From Pseudomonas sp. (GTDB taxonomy: Bacteria; Pseudomonadota; Gammaproteobacteria; Pseudomonadales; Pseudomonadaceae): a DNA stretch of 27,861 nucleotides. Both the position numbers and the translations under genes were made by a program. The DNA lies in contig NZ_JASLAW010000018.1 of assembly GCF_030147005.1 (NCBI RefSeq), forward strand, positions 1-27,861, given 5' to 3'. The notes under the pieces were generated by a model that saw only the letters and a list, made by a program, of their open reading frames with translations, was not told where the DNA came from and did no database searches. Shown in pieces: positions 8,276 through 16,731 of the stretch; within the stretch, counting starts at the first letter, position 1, and each line of letters starts with the position of its first letter.

Positions 8276-9505
8276 ATGCTCTTCACCTTCCCCCGTACCC
8301 TTCTGGCCGCCACCCTGGCCTTGTCCTTCGCCGTGCCGGCTTACAGCGCCGAACCCCACAGGCAGATCCAGGCGGACGCCGAACAGTACAAGGCCGAGGC
8401 CCTGAAACTGCTGGAGCGCCTGGTGAATATCGACTCCGGCTCCGGTTACGAGCCGGGCCTGACCCAGGTGCGCGACATTGCCGTGGATGAATTGAAACAG
8501 CTGGGTTTCAGCATTCAATTGGTACCTGACAAGGCCGCCAACAACAGCCATGTGGTTGCCACGCTCAAGGGCACCGGCAAGGCCAAAATCCTGTTGATGG
8601 CGCACATGGACACCGTATTCAAGGAAGGCTCGGCCGCCGAACGCCCGTTCCACATCAAGGACGGACGCGCCTATGGCCCCGGCGTGATGGACGACAAAGG
8701 TGGCATCGTCGCCGGCATCTACGCGCTGAAAGTCCTGAAAAACCAGGGCTTCAAGGACTATGCGCAAATCACCTTCCTGCTCGACGCCAGTGAAGAAACC
8801 GGCTCCGACGCCGCCTCCGAACTGATCCGCACCACCGCCAAGGGCCACGACGTGACCCTCAACCTGGAACCCGGCCGCCCAGCCGACGGCCTGGTGGTCT
8901 GGCGTAAAGGCAGCGCCACTGCCGTGGTCGAAGTCAAAGGCAAAGCCGCCCACGCCGGCGTCGCTCCTGAATTGGGGCGCAACGCTGCCATGGAAGTCGC
9001 GCACCAGATCCTGCAACTGGGCAAGCTGGGGGATGAGGAAAAGAAAACCACCATCAACTTCACTGTGCTCAAGGCCGGCGACCGCACCAACGTCATCCCC
9101 GACCAAGCCACCGCCAAGGCCGACGTGCGCGCCGCGTTACCGGAAGAGTTCGACCGCATCGAGAAGGACCTGGCGCGGGTTTCAGCGGACAAACTGATCC
9201 CCGAAACCGAAGTGAAGACCAGCCTGCAACGCGGGCTGCCGCCGATGCCCCAAACGGCGGAATCGGACAAGCTGGTCGCGATTGCCCAGGGCATCTATGG
9301 GGAGTTGGGTAAAACCTTGACCATTGAAGGCAGCGGCGGCGCGGCGGATGCAAGCTTGTCGGCCGGGGTAGGGACGCCGACATTGGATGGGTTTGGGATC
9401 GTGGGCGGGAATATTCACACGCCTGAGGAATATGCCGAGGTGGAGAGTGTGGTGCCTCGGGTGTATTTATTGAGTCGGATGATCATGGAGCTGGCCAAGC
9501 GCTGA
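8276..9505 (+). CDS. Secreted M20 zinc metallopeptidase (glutamate carboxypeptidase / CPG2-like)
   Basis: A 409-residue M20 family hydrolase with an N-terminal signal peptide (MLFTFPRTLLAATLALSFAV, cleavage likely after AYSA), so it acts in the periplasm or outside the cell. The dinuclear zinc site is complete: H110 and D112 (AHMDTVF), bridging D139 (VMDDKGG), catalytic E173 and ligand E174 (SEETGSD), E198 (NLEPGRP) and H381 (GGNIHTPEEY). The layout resembles carboxypeptidase G2, which removes C-terminal glutamate from folates and similar N-acyl amino acids; the true substrate is not certain. ATG 8276 has AAGGA upstream; a longer GTG start at 8237 would spoil the signal peptide. Confidence 0.93.
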   Translation: MLFTFPRTLLAATLALSFAVPAYSAEPHRQIQADAEQYKAEALKLLERLVNIDSGSGYEPGLTQVRDIAVDELKQLGFSIQLVPDKAANNSHVVATLKGTGKAKILLMAHMDTVFKEGSAAERPFHIKDGRAYGPGVMDDKGGIVAGIYALKVLKNQGFKDYAQITFLLDASEETGSDAASELIRTTAKGHDVTLNLEPGRPADGLVVWRKGSATAVVEVKGKAAHAGVAPELGRNAAMEVAHQILQLGKLGDEEKKTTINFTVLKAGDRTNVIPDQATAKADVRAALPEEFDRIEKDLARVSADKLIPETEVKTSLQRGLPPMPQTAESDKLVAIAQGIYGELGKTLTIEGSGGAADASLSAGVGTPTLDGFGIVGGNIHTPEEYAEVESVVPRVYLLSRMIMELAKR

Positions 9506-9520
9506 ATAGGGCATGCACCT

Positions 9521-9650
9521 GTGGCGAGGGAGCTTGCTCGCGCTGGGCTGCATAGCAGCCCCACACCCGGTATCGGTTATCTACCTGAAGAAATTCATCA
9601 ACCGGACAGGGGCCGCTTCGCGGCTCAGCGCGAGCAAGCTCGCTCGCCAC
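9521..9650. repeat. REP doublet downstream of the M20 peptidase gene
   Basis: Positions 9521-9545 and 9626-9650 are 25-bp inverted arms with a single mismatch (GTGGCGAGGGAGCTTGCTCG and on to CGCTG). The 80-bp middle holds GGGCTGCATAGCAGCCC and the usual GGCCGCTTCGCGGCT box. It belongs to the same family as the elements at 1-87 and 16673-17290. It sits between convergent genes and may serve as a bidirectional transcript end. Confidence 0.85.
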
Positions 9651-9682
9651 AAGGGGGTGTTTTTCAGGGGGGGGTGGTGTTT

Positions 9683-10177
9683 TTACCAGGTTGATTGGTC
9701 TTCGCGGCTGGCTTTTTGAGGTCGTCTTTCCAGACATCGTTGGCGGTAGAACGTGATCCGGTACTGCTGGTCGCGGGTGCATTCAGGCACTTCAAGCCTG
9801 CCGCTGGGGCCGATGGTGCGGTGCAGCGGCGCGCCAAGGGGCGTGCCGTCCGGTGCAATGGCCTGCAGCGTCACCGGCGTGTTGCCGATGGGCACGAACC
9901 GGGTGCTCTCGAACATGTGCACCAGGGTCAGCCCACCCTGGGCCTTGCATTGAGCGGCTGTGCGACTGGGCGTGTCGGAAGAGATCGGCGCGACCAGTGC
10001 GACGTCTTCGCCAACCTTGAACACCTGCTCCACTTCCAGTGCGCAAGCGCTGAAAAAGCTGTCGGCCCAGTCGTCAAACGTATTCAGGCAACTGCGGAAA
10101 TCCCGGATAACGCCCTCAACATCCGGTGCTTTGGGGTCCATGGGGGTCAGCACGAAGCTGGCAATCGCCGGAATCAA
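9683..10177 (-). CDS. Hypothetical protein, probably frameshifted at both ends
   Basis: I do not recognise this protein firmly. The open frame of 164 codons begins at a TTG (10177) or an unsupported ATG (10141). The core contains NTFDDWADSFFSACALEVEQ and TRFVPIGNTPVTLQAIAPDG and looks like real coding sequence. Both ends look displaced. Upstream, ATG 10218 with a good GAGGGA site opens a frame reading MVFFVNAQVLGAFF and then stops; one extra T in the T4 run (10176-10179) would join it to LIPAIASFVL, giving a membrane-anchor or signal segment. Downstream, the tail RQRCLERRPQ is replaced in the neighbouring frame by NDVWKDDLKKPAAKTNQP, ending at 9664. The two shifts cancel: 10218-9664 is exactly 185 codons. 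It is either a pseudogene or contains two sequence errors. Confidence 0.55.
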   Translation of the reverse strand: MIPAIASFVLTPMDPKAPDVEGVIRDFRSCLNTFDDWADSFFSACALEVEQVFKVGEDVALVAPISSDTPSRTAAQCKAQGGLTLVHMFESTRFVPIGNTPVTLQAIAPDGTPLGAPLHRTIGPSGRLEVPECTRDQQYRITFYRQRCLERRPQKASREDQSTW

Positions 10178-10224
10178 AAGAACGCCCCGAGAACCTGGGC
10201 ATTAACGAAAAAAACCATCTGCAA

Positions 10225-10253
10225 TCCCTCGCACTGTTTGATCAGGCGAGGGA
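10225..10253 (-). promoter_or_regulatory. Perfect 8-bp hairpin masking a ribosome binding site
   Basis: TCCCTCGC (10225-10232) and GCGAGGGA (10246-10253) form a perfect stem around a 13-base loop. On the minus strand the 3' arm GCGAGGGA is the Shine-Dalgarno of ATG 10218, with 6 bases between. The hairpin also lies 35 bp downstream of the RND permease stop, with a T7 run farther along, so it could help end that transcript. Either reading is inference. Confidence 0.45.
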
Positions 10254-10287
10254 CTTTGCAGCGGTTTGCAGGGCAGGGGAGTAGAGC

Positions 10288-13200
10288 TTATCCGGCAGTT
10301 ACGTGGGAAGTTTCAGCAACCCTGTCGCGCAGCACCAGGCTGCACAGCGCCGGCAGGAACAGCAGCGTCAACACCGTGCCCACCAATACTCCGCCGATCA
10401 GCACATAGGCCAGGGATGACCAGAACACCGACAGTGTCAGCGGGATGAACGCCAGCGCCGCCGCCAGTGCGGTGAGGATCACCGGCCGCGCTCGGCGCAC
10501 GGTGGCTTCGACGATGGCTTCACGTATCGGCATGCCGTGGTCCTGGTTCTGGCGAATCTGGTCGGTGAAGATCAGCGTGTTGCGCATCAGAATCCCGCCG
10601 ATGCCGATCAGCCCCAGAATCGCGTTGAACCCGAACGGCTGGTTGAACAGCAGCAAGGTCGGCACCGCGCCGATCAGGCCCAGCGGCGCGGTGGCGAAGA
10701 CCATGAGCATCACGCCGAAGGAGCGCACCTGGAACATGATCACCGTGAGGGTCAGCAGGATCATGATCGGGAACAGCGCCGCCAGGGCGACGTTGGCCTT
10801 GGCGCTTTCTTCCACCGGGCCGCCGATGTCGATCCGGTAGCCGGCGGGCAGTTTGCCAATCAGTGGCTGCAGGTCTTTGTACACGGCCATTTCCACATCG
10901 GGCGGTTGTACGACGTCGATGATGTCGGCGCGCACTTCCACCGTGGTGGCGCGGTTGCGGCGCTTGAGGATCGGTTCTTCCATCACTGCCTGGAAATGCC
11001 CGACCTGGGCCAGCGGCACCGACGTGCCGGCGCTGTTGGTCAGGGTCATGTTGTTGAGGTTGCCGAGGTCTTCACGTTGGCTGCCCTGGGCGCGGGCCAC
11101 CACCGACACGGTGCGGTTGCCTTCGCGCACTTCGGTGATCGGGTTGCCGCTGAGCAGCGCGTTGAGCTGGGACTTGACCTCGTCGGGCGTGAAGCCGAGC
11201 AGGCGCAGACGATCCTGGTCCAGCACCAGGCGGTAACCGCTGGTGCGCTCGCCCCACTCAAGGAAAGCGTCCCTGGTCAGGGTGTTGTCGGCAACCACTT
11301 GCCGTACTTGCTCGGACAGCTCGCGCAGCACGTCCAGGTTCGGCCCGGACACTCGGAACACCACCGGGAACGGCACCGGCGGGCCGAACACCAATTGTGT
11401 GACGCGCACCCGCGCCGCTGGAAACTCACCGGCAGCGATGCGCTCTCGCATGCGCACTTTCAATGCGTCGCGCGCGTGAGAGTCCGGGGTTTGCACGATC
11501 AACTTGGCGAACGCCGGGTCCGGCAGTTCAGGGTTCAATGACAGGAAAAAGCGCGGTGCACCGCCGCCCACATAGGTGTCGACCATGCTCGTCTGCGGCT
11601 CCTGCAGCAGGGCTTTCTCCACCTGCGCCGCCACCGCTTCAGTGCTTTTGAACGCACTGCCGGGGGGCATGTACACCTCCAGAATCAGTTCTGAACGGTC
11701 GGAGTCGGGGAAGAATTGTTTCTTCACCACCGCCATGCCCAGGCCGCACAGCACAAACGCCGCCACCACCAGCCCGGTCACCAGCCAGCGCCCGCGCACG
11801 CAGGTCTCCACCAGGCTGCGCAGTTTCTGGTAGTAGCGCCCGGCATAAATCGCATCATGCCCGCCAGGCACAGGTTTGATCTGCGGCAACAGCTTCACGC
11901 CCAGATACGGGGTGAACACCACCGCCACCAGCCAGGATGAAATCAGCGCAAAGCCAACGATCCAGAAGATATTCCCCGCGTACTCGCCCGCACCGGAGCG
12001 CGCGAAGCCCACGGGTAAAAAGCCGATAATCGTCACCAGCGTACCGGTCAGCATGGGCGCCGCCGTGGAACTCCAGGCATAGGTGGCCGCATGGATGCGG
12101 TCGAAGCCTTCTTCGAGTTTGACCACCATCATCTCGATGGCGATGATCGCGTCGTCCACCAGCAGGCCGAGGGAAATGATCAGCGCGCCGAGGGTGACGC
12201 GGTCAAATTCCCGGCCGGTGACGAGCATGATCACGAACACGATCGACAGCGTCAGCGGCACTGCAGCCGCCACCACCAGCCCCACACGAAAGCCCAGGGC
12301 CAACAGGCTGATCAGCATCACCACAGCCAGGGCGACGAAGAATTTGAGCATGAACTCGTTCACCGCCAGGCTGATGTTTTTCGCCTGATCGGACACCTTG
12401 GCAAAATTCACGCCCAGGGGCAGGTCGGCCTGGATTCGGGCTTCCTGGGCCAGCAGGCTCTTGTCCAGTTCGAGTCCGTTCCAATGCTTCTGCATGATCA
12501 CGCCGAGCATCAGCGCCGGGTCGCCCTGGTGGCGAATGCGGTAGCTGGGCGGGTCTTCATAGCCACGCCGGACCGTCGCCACATCGGCGATGCGCAGCAC
12601 GCGGCCATTGACTTGCAAAGGTACATTCTCGATCAGCGCCAGGCTGTCGAAGGCGCCATCGATGCGGATGTAGGCGCGGGCGCCGGCGGTTTCGACGAAG
12701 CCCGAGGGCGCCACGGCGTTTTGTGCGGCAAGGGCGGCGAAGATCTGTTCGGGCTTGATGCCCAGGGTCGCCAGGCGCTCATAGGAGAACTCGACAAACA
12801 CGCGCTGGGCCTGCTCGCCGAGGATATTGACCTTCTTCACCCCCGGCAGGTTGAGCAGGCCCTGGCGCAGCTCTTCGGCCATTTGCACCTGCTGGCGATG
12901 GGGCAGGTGTTCGGCCTCCAGGGCGTACAGCGCAAAGTAGACATCCGAATACTCATCGTTGAAAAACGGCCCGATCACGCCCTTGGGCAGGTTCGCGGCC
13001 TCGTCGCTGAGCTTTTTGCGGGTCTGGTAGAACAGGTCCTGTATCTCGCTCGGGCGCGTGGATTCAAGGAAGGTCATGCGCATTGAGACAAAACCCGGTT
13101 GGGCGATGGTCTCGACGCGGTCATAGTAATCAAGCTCCTGCAGACGCTTTTCCAGGCGGTCGGCCACTTGTTCCTGCATTTCCTCGGCGGTGGCGCCGGG

Positions 13201-13368
13201 CCAGGCGGCGGTGATGGTCATGACCTTGACAGTGAACGACGGATCTTCGGCGCGCCCCAGTTTGCCGAACGAGAAGATCCCCGCAGCGATAATCGCGATG
13301 ATCAGAAACAGCGTGACGGCGCGGTGCTTGACCGCCAGTTCCGAGAGGTTGATTGCACGCATGCTCAT
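10288..13368 (-). CDS. RND multidrug efflux permease (HAE-1/AcrB-type)
   Basis: A 1026-residue inner-membrane proton antiporter of the RND superfamily. It has the expected single N-terminal helix, a large periplasmic loop, a membrane block with FVALAVVMLISLLALGF and GLLVDDAIIAIE, a second periplasmic loop and a C-terminal helix block. The proton-relay pair is D405-D406, matching the DD pair of AcrB. The length is normal for the family. Its start overlaps the adaptor stop by ATGA (13365-13368), so the two are translationally coupled. No outer-membrane channel gene and no dedicated regulator are next to it; it probably uses a shared TolC/OprM-type channel. The substrate is unknown. Confidence 0.95.
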   Translation of the reverse strand: MSMRAINLSELAVKHRAVTLFLIIAIIAAGIFSFGKLGRAEDPSFTVKVMTITAAWPGATAEEMQEQVADRLEKRLQELDYYDRVETIAQPGFVSMRMTFLESTRPSEIQDLFYQTRKKLSDEAANLPKGVIGPFFNDEYSDVYFALYALEAEHLPHRQQVQMAEELRQGLLNLPGVKKVNILGEQAQRVFVEFSYERLATLGIKPEQIFAALAAQNAVAPSGFVETAGARAYIRIDGAFDSLALIENVPLQVNGRVLRIADVATVRRGYEDPPSYRIRHQGDPALMLGVIMQKHWNGLELDKSLLAQEARIQADLPLGVNFAKVSDQAKNISLAVNEFMLKFFVALAVVMLISLLALGFRVGLVVAAAVPLTLSIVFVIMLVTGREFDRVTLGALIISLGLLVDDAIIAIEMMVVKLEEGFDRIHAATYAWSSTAAPMLTGTLVTIIGFLPVGFARSGAGEYAGNIFWIVGFALISSWLVAVVFTPYLGVKLLPQIKPVPGGHDAIYAGRYYQKLRSLVETCVRGRWLVTGLVVAAFVLCGLGMAVVKKQFFPDSDRSELILEVYMPPGSAFKSTEAVAAQVEKALLQEPQTSMVDTYVGGGAPRFFLSLNPELPDPAFAKLIVQTPDSHARDALKVRMRERIAAGEFPAARVRVTQLVFGPPVPFPVVFRVSGPNLDVLRELSEQVRQVVADNTLTRDAFLEWGERTSGYRLVLDQDRLRLLGFTPDEVKSQLNALLSGNPITEVREGNRTVSVVARAQGSQREDLGNLNNMTLTNSAGTSVPLAQVGHFQAVMEEPILKRRNRATTVEVRADIIDVVQPPDVEMAVYKDLQPLIGKLPAGYRIDIGGPVEESAKANVALAALFPIMILLTLTVIMFQVRSFGVMLMVFATAPLGLIGAVPTLLLFNQPFGFNAILGLIGIGGILMRNTLIFTDQIRQNQDHGMPIREAIVEATVRRARPVILTALAAALAFIPLTLSVFWSSLAYVLIGGVLVGTVLTLLFLPALCSLVLRDRVAETSHVTAG

Positions 13369-14471
13369 TGGTCCTGTTTGCGGTTGAGGGCCAGCGCCTG
13401 GGCGGGCAGCAGACGTACCCGGTCACCGCTGTGCAGCAGGTGCGCGCCGAGGGCGACGATGGTTTGGCCGGGCGTTACGCCGCTGTCGAGCAGGGCTTCT
13501 TCCTGGCCGAGACTGGCGACTTTCACCGGGGCGAAGCTGAGCGTGTTGTCGTCACCGATCAGCCACACGCCGGTGCCGTGCCCCGCGTCCTGCAACGCAC
13601 CGATGGGCACGCGGGTTTGCTGGGCCTGGCCGTCACCTTGCAAGCGCACGGTGATGGTGGAACCGAGGGCGAAACGCTCGACCGCGCCGTGCAGCACATA
13701 GCGCGCGCGGTAGGTGCGGGTGGTGGGGTCGGCGCTGGCGGACAGCTCGCGCAAGGTGGCGGTAACCGCCTGGTCCGGGGCGCCGAAAGGGAATGCCAGG
13801 GCGTTTTGCGCGGCTCGGGCGCGCTGCTGTTCCGGCAGGTTGACGATGGCTTCGCGGGCGCCGTCATGGGCCAGACGAGCCACGATCTGCCCTTCGGCCA
13901 CCACCTGGCCGCGATCAGCCAGAACGTCGGTGATGATGCCGTCGCCATCGGCCTTGAGCACGGAATACGTGCGGCGGTTTTCGATCTGGCTGGCATCCGA
14001 TTGCGCCGCCGCCAGTTCGGCTTCGGCGACACGCAAGTTGGTCGCCGACTGGTCGAAGATCTGCCGCGACACCGCGCCGGTGCTGGCCAGGCGCTGGTAG
14101 CGGTTTTCATCGTCACGGCGCTGGCGCAATTGAGCCTGGGCGGCAGTGACGCGGTTTTTTGCCGAGCGCAACGCCAGTTCGAAATCGCCGATATCCAGCA
14201 CAAGCAGCGTGTCGCCACGGGAGACATGCTGGCCGGGATCGACCTTGCGTTCGATCACTTTGCCACTGACCCGAAAGCCCAGGTTGCTTTCGGTGCGGGC
14301 CGCAACCACACCGGTATACGCGCTTTGCTGGGTGCCGCCAGCCTCGACCTTGACGGCCAGAACCGGACGCGGCGGGGAGACTTGGGCGGCGTTGTCGGCC
14401 TGGCTGTTGCAGCCGCTGAGGCACATCAGCAAAGCCAGGGGCGTGAAAAGGCGCAGGTGGAGAGGGGGCAT
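13365..14471 (-). CDS. RND efflux periplasmic adaptor lipoprotein (membrane fusion protein)
   Basis: A 368-residue adaptor linking the RND permease to an outer-membrane channel. The N-terminus carries a lipoprotein signal with lipobox LSGC (MCLSGCNSQA), so it is anchored in the inner membrane. The lipoyl half-motif LGFRVSGKVIERKVDPGQHV is followed by a coiled-coil hairpin (about residues 95-165, rich in A, Q, R and L) and a beta-barrel region with RTYRARYVLHG. ATG 14471 is chosen because it gives the lipoprotein signal and has GGAG at a good distance; an upstream in-frame ATG would bury the signal. It is the first gene of the two-gene efflux operon. Confidence 0.94.
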   Translation of the reverse strand: MPPLHLRLFTPLALLMCLSGCNSQADNAAQVSPPRPVLAVKVEAGGTQQSAYTGVVAARTESNLGFRVSGKVIERKVDPGQHVSRGDTLLVLDIGDFELALRSAKNRVTAAQAQLRQRRDDENRYQRLASTGAVSRQIFDQSATNLRVAEAELAAAQSDASQIENRRTYSVLKADGDGIITDVLADRGQVVAEGQIVARLAHDGAREAIVNLPEQQRARAAQNALAFPFGAPDQAVTATLRELSASADPTTRTYRARYVLHGAVERFALGSTITVRLQGDGQAQQTRVPIGALQDAGHGTGVWLIGDDNTLSFAPVKVASLGQEEALLDSGVTPGQTIVALGAHLLHSGDRVRLLPAQALALNRKQDQ

Positions 14472-14582
14472 GGCGAACTCCAGGGTGAGCATGAGCGTGA
14501 GCAAAGGTAAAAAATTATGGACATAATTTTTCGTCCATATTATGGTCGAAATATAATTTAATCCAGCCCCCGGATATTCCCC
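14472..14582. promoter_or_regulatory. AT-rich divergent promoter with palindromes, RND operon / MFS gene
   Basis: A sharply AT-rich block runs from about 14508 to 14562 in GC-rich surroundings. It contains the perfect palindrome ATTATGGACATAAT (14514-14527), the inverted pair TATGGAC (14516-14522) with GTCCATA (14533-14539), and the direct repeat ATTATGG at 14514-14520 and 14539-14545. A TATAAT -10 box for the rightward MFS gene lies at 14552-14557. On the minus strand CATAAT (complement of 14514-14519) could be the -10 of the adaptor gene. This looks like a shared operator for a dimeric repressor that would control both pumps (inference); no such repressor gene is adjacent. Confidence 0.6.
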
Positions 14583-15788
14583 ATGGCAAACGCCCCGGCA
14601 CCCTCACGTCGCTTGTTGTTCTTACTGGTTGCCCTTACGGCGCTGGGTGAAGTCTCGACGCAATTGATCATCCCGGGCCTGGGCGCCATCGAGCAGGCGC
14701 TGGCGGCGCCGCAAGGTTCGGCGTTGATGGCACTGTCGGCGTTTGTTGCCGCATTCGGCCTGGGACAGTTGCTGTTCGGGCCGCTGTCGGATCGTATCGG
14801 CCGCCGCCCGGTATTGATCGCCGGCCTCACGCTGTATGTGCTGGCAACGCTGGCGATGCTGCTGGTCACTGACATTCAGCAATTTATCGCCGCCCGCGTG
14901 CTGCAAGGCCTGGGGGCATGCGCCGCGCTGGTGCTGGCGCGCACCGTGGTACGTGATGTGTGGAAAACCGAAGCGGGCCCGGCTTTGGCGCTGACCGTGA
15001 TCGGCATGCTCTATGCCATCGTCGTGGCGCCGATGGCGGGCGGCTTGCTGATCAAACTGTTCGGCTGGCACGCGCCCATCGTCCTCGCATTGGTCATCGG
15101 CAGCGTCGTATTGCTGCTGGCGGTGTTGGTCTTTCGCGAGAGCAACCATTACCTCGATCCCAAGGCCGCGCATTGGCGCACCCTCGGCGGGCAATACCTG
15201 GATTTGCTCAAGAGCCGCCAGTACCGCGCCTACGCTGTCGCCTTGGGGTGCACCTACGGCGCCATGTTTGCGGTGATTGCCGGTTCGTCGGCGGTGTTTA
15301 TCAACCTGCTGGGTCTGAGCAGCCTGGAGTACGGCATCAACTTTGGCCTGATCGTGTCGATGTTGATCGTCGGTGCCACCTATACCCGGCGCACTATCCT
15401 GCGCCATGGACCGCAGCGGATTGTGACGATGGGCGTGACGCTGGTTGCCGCCGGTGGGGTGCTGGCACTGGTGATTTATGCGGTGTTCGGACTCTCGGTG
15501 GTTGGTTTGGACCTGCCGATTGCCCTGGTCACACTTGGCGGTGGGCTGGTGCTGCCCGGTGCGGTCACGGGCGGGGTGATGCCGAACGCCCATCGTGCAG
15601 GGTTGGCGGCGGGGTTGATGGGGTTTGCGCAGATGTTCGGGGCCACCTGCAGCGGCGTGCTGTTGAGCCAGCTACGGGATGGCAGCGCGACGCCGATGAT
15701 CGTGATTCAAGCTGCCTTTGCAGTTGCGGCCTTTGTCGCCTTCCACTTGTTTCGCCAGCGCGCGACCAAGGCACTGTCCTATACGTAG
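14583..15788 (+). CDS. MFS multidrug transporter (Bcr/CflA-like)
   Basis: A 401-residue, twelve-segment major facilitator. The loop 2-3 signature GPLSDRIGRRPVL is intact, and the second-helix region and ARVLQGLGACAALVLARTVVRD resemble the Bcr/CflA drug-exporter subfamily, which uses proton antiport at the inner membrane. It diverges from the RND operon over a 111-bp region with strong palindromes, so the two may be co-regulated. The pirin gene follows in the same direction after 76 bp. The substrate cannot be assigned. Confidence 0.9.
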   Translation: MANAPAPSRRLLFLLVALTALGEVSTQLIIPGLGAIEQALAAPQGSALMALSAFVAAFGLGQLLFGPLSDRIGRRPVLIAGLTLYVLATLAMLLVTDIQQFIAARVLQGLGACAALVLARTVVRDVWKTEAGPALALTVIGMLYAIVVAPMAGGLLIKLFGWHAPIVLALVIGSVVLLLAVLVFRESNHYLDPKAAHWRTLGGQYLDLLKSRQYRAYAVALGCTYGAMFAVIAGSSAVFINLLGLSSLEYGINFGLIVSMLIVGATYTRRTILRHGPQRIVTMGVTLVAAGGVLALVIYAVFGLSVVGLDLPIALVTLGGGLVLPGAVTGGVMPNAHRAGLAAGLMGFAQMFGATCSGVLLSQLRDGSATPMIVIQAAFAVAAFVAFHLFRQRATKALSYT

Positions 15789-15864
15789 AACGATCAAGGC
15801 CGCGTTCGCCGGCTAGTGCTCCACAGCCCTGGGACTTATGGTGTAGGCACTTTGGAGGTACACC

Positions 15865-16731
15865 ATGAAAAAACTGATCGGTATCTACACCAGCCCGCGC
15901 GCCCATTGGGTGGGCGACGGCTTTCCGGTACGCACGCTGTTTTCCTACGACACCATGGGCAAACACATCAGCCCATTCCTGTTGCTGGACCACGCCGGCC
16001 CGGCCGATTTCACGCCCACCGAAACCCGGCGCGGCGTCGGCCAGCACCCGCATCGCGGCTTTGAAACGGTGACCATCGTGTATGACGGAGAAGTCGAACA
16101 CCGCGATTCCACCGGTGCCGGCGGCAAGATCGGCCCTGGCGATGTGCAATGGATGACGGCGGCCAAAGGCATTCTCCATGAAGAGTTCCACTCTGCCGCC
16201 TTTGCCCGCCAGGGCGGGGCGCTGGAAATGGTGCAACTGTGGGTCAACTTGCCAGCCAAGGACAAAATGGCTGACGCCGGTTACCAGACCATCGTCGATG
16301 GCGACATCCCGGTATTGCCGCTGGCGGACGACGCGGGGCAACTGCGTTTGATCGCCGGTGAATTCGCCGGCACTCAAGGGCCTGCCCGTACCTTCACGCC
16401 GATTGACGTGTGGGACTTGCGCCTCAATGCCGGTAAGACGGTTACGTTGGACTTGCACGCCGGGCGCAACACCGCGCTGGTGATCCTGAGCGGGACCGTC
16501 CGGGTCAATGGCGAGGAAGTCGCGCGCCAGGGGCAGTTGGCGTTGTTCGAGCGTGACGGTGATCGCATCACTCTGGAGTCGAACGACGACGCCAAGGTGC
16601 TGTTGCTCAGCGGCGAGCCGATCGACGAGCCCATCGTCGGCCACGGTCCGTTCGTGATGAACACCGAGCAGGAAATCCACCAGGCCTTTGCCGACTTCCA
16701 GTCGGGCCAGTTCGGGCGGATGCCGGGCTGA
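15865..16731 (+). CDS. Pirin family protein
   Basis: A 288-residue bicupin of the pirin family. Metal-binding residues are H61 and H63 (QHPHRGFETVT), H105 and E107 (ILHEEFH), matching the His-His-His-Glu set of pirins; some relatives have quercetin dioxygenase activity and others act as redox-linked regulators. The N-terminal cupin is well conserved; the C-terminal domain starts near GPARTFTPIDVWD. TTGGAGGT precedes ATG 15865. The last 59 bases of the gene (from 16673) are part of a 206-bp unit that is repeated three times, so two extra copies of its C-terminal codons lie downstream. Confidence 0.94.
   Translation: MKKLIGIYTSPRAHWVGDGFPVRTLFSYDTMGKHISPFLLLDHAGPADFTPTETRRGVGQHPHRGFETVTIVYDGEVEHRDSTGAGGKIGPGDVQWMTAAKGILHEEFHSAAFARQGGALEMVQLWVNLPAKDKMADAGYQTIVDGDIPVLPLADDAGQLRLIAGEFAGTQGPARTFTPIDVWDLRLNAGKTVTLDLHAGRNTALVILSGTVRVNGEEVARQGQLALFERDGDRITLESNDDAKVLLLSGEPIDEPIVGHGPFVMNTEQEIHQAFADFQSGQFGRMPG

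Noticed and set aside
7172..9106. Long 644-codon open frame on the minus strand
   Set aside because: It runs antisense through the diguanylate cyclase and M20 peptidase genes, both with complete catalytic motifs, and its translation is Gly/Val/His/Gln-rich without domains, as expected of antisense frames in GC-rich DNA.
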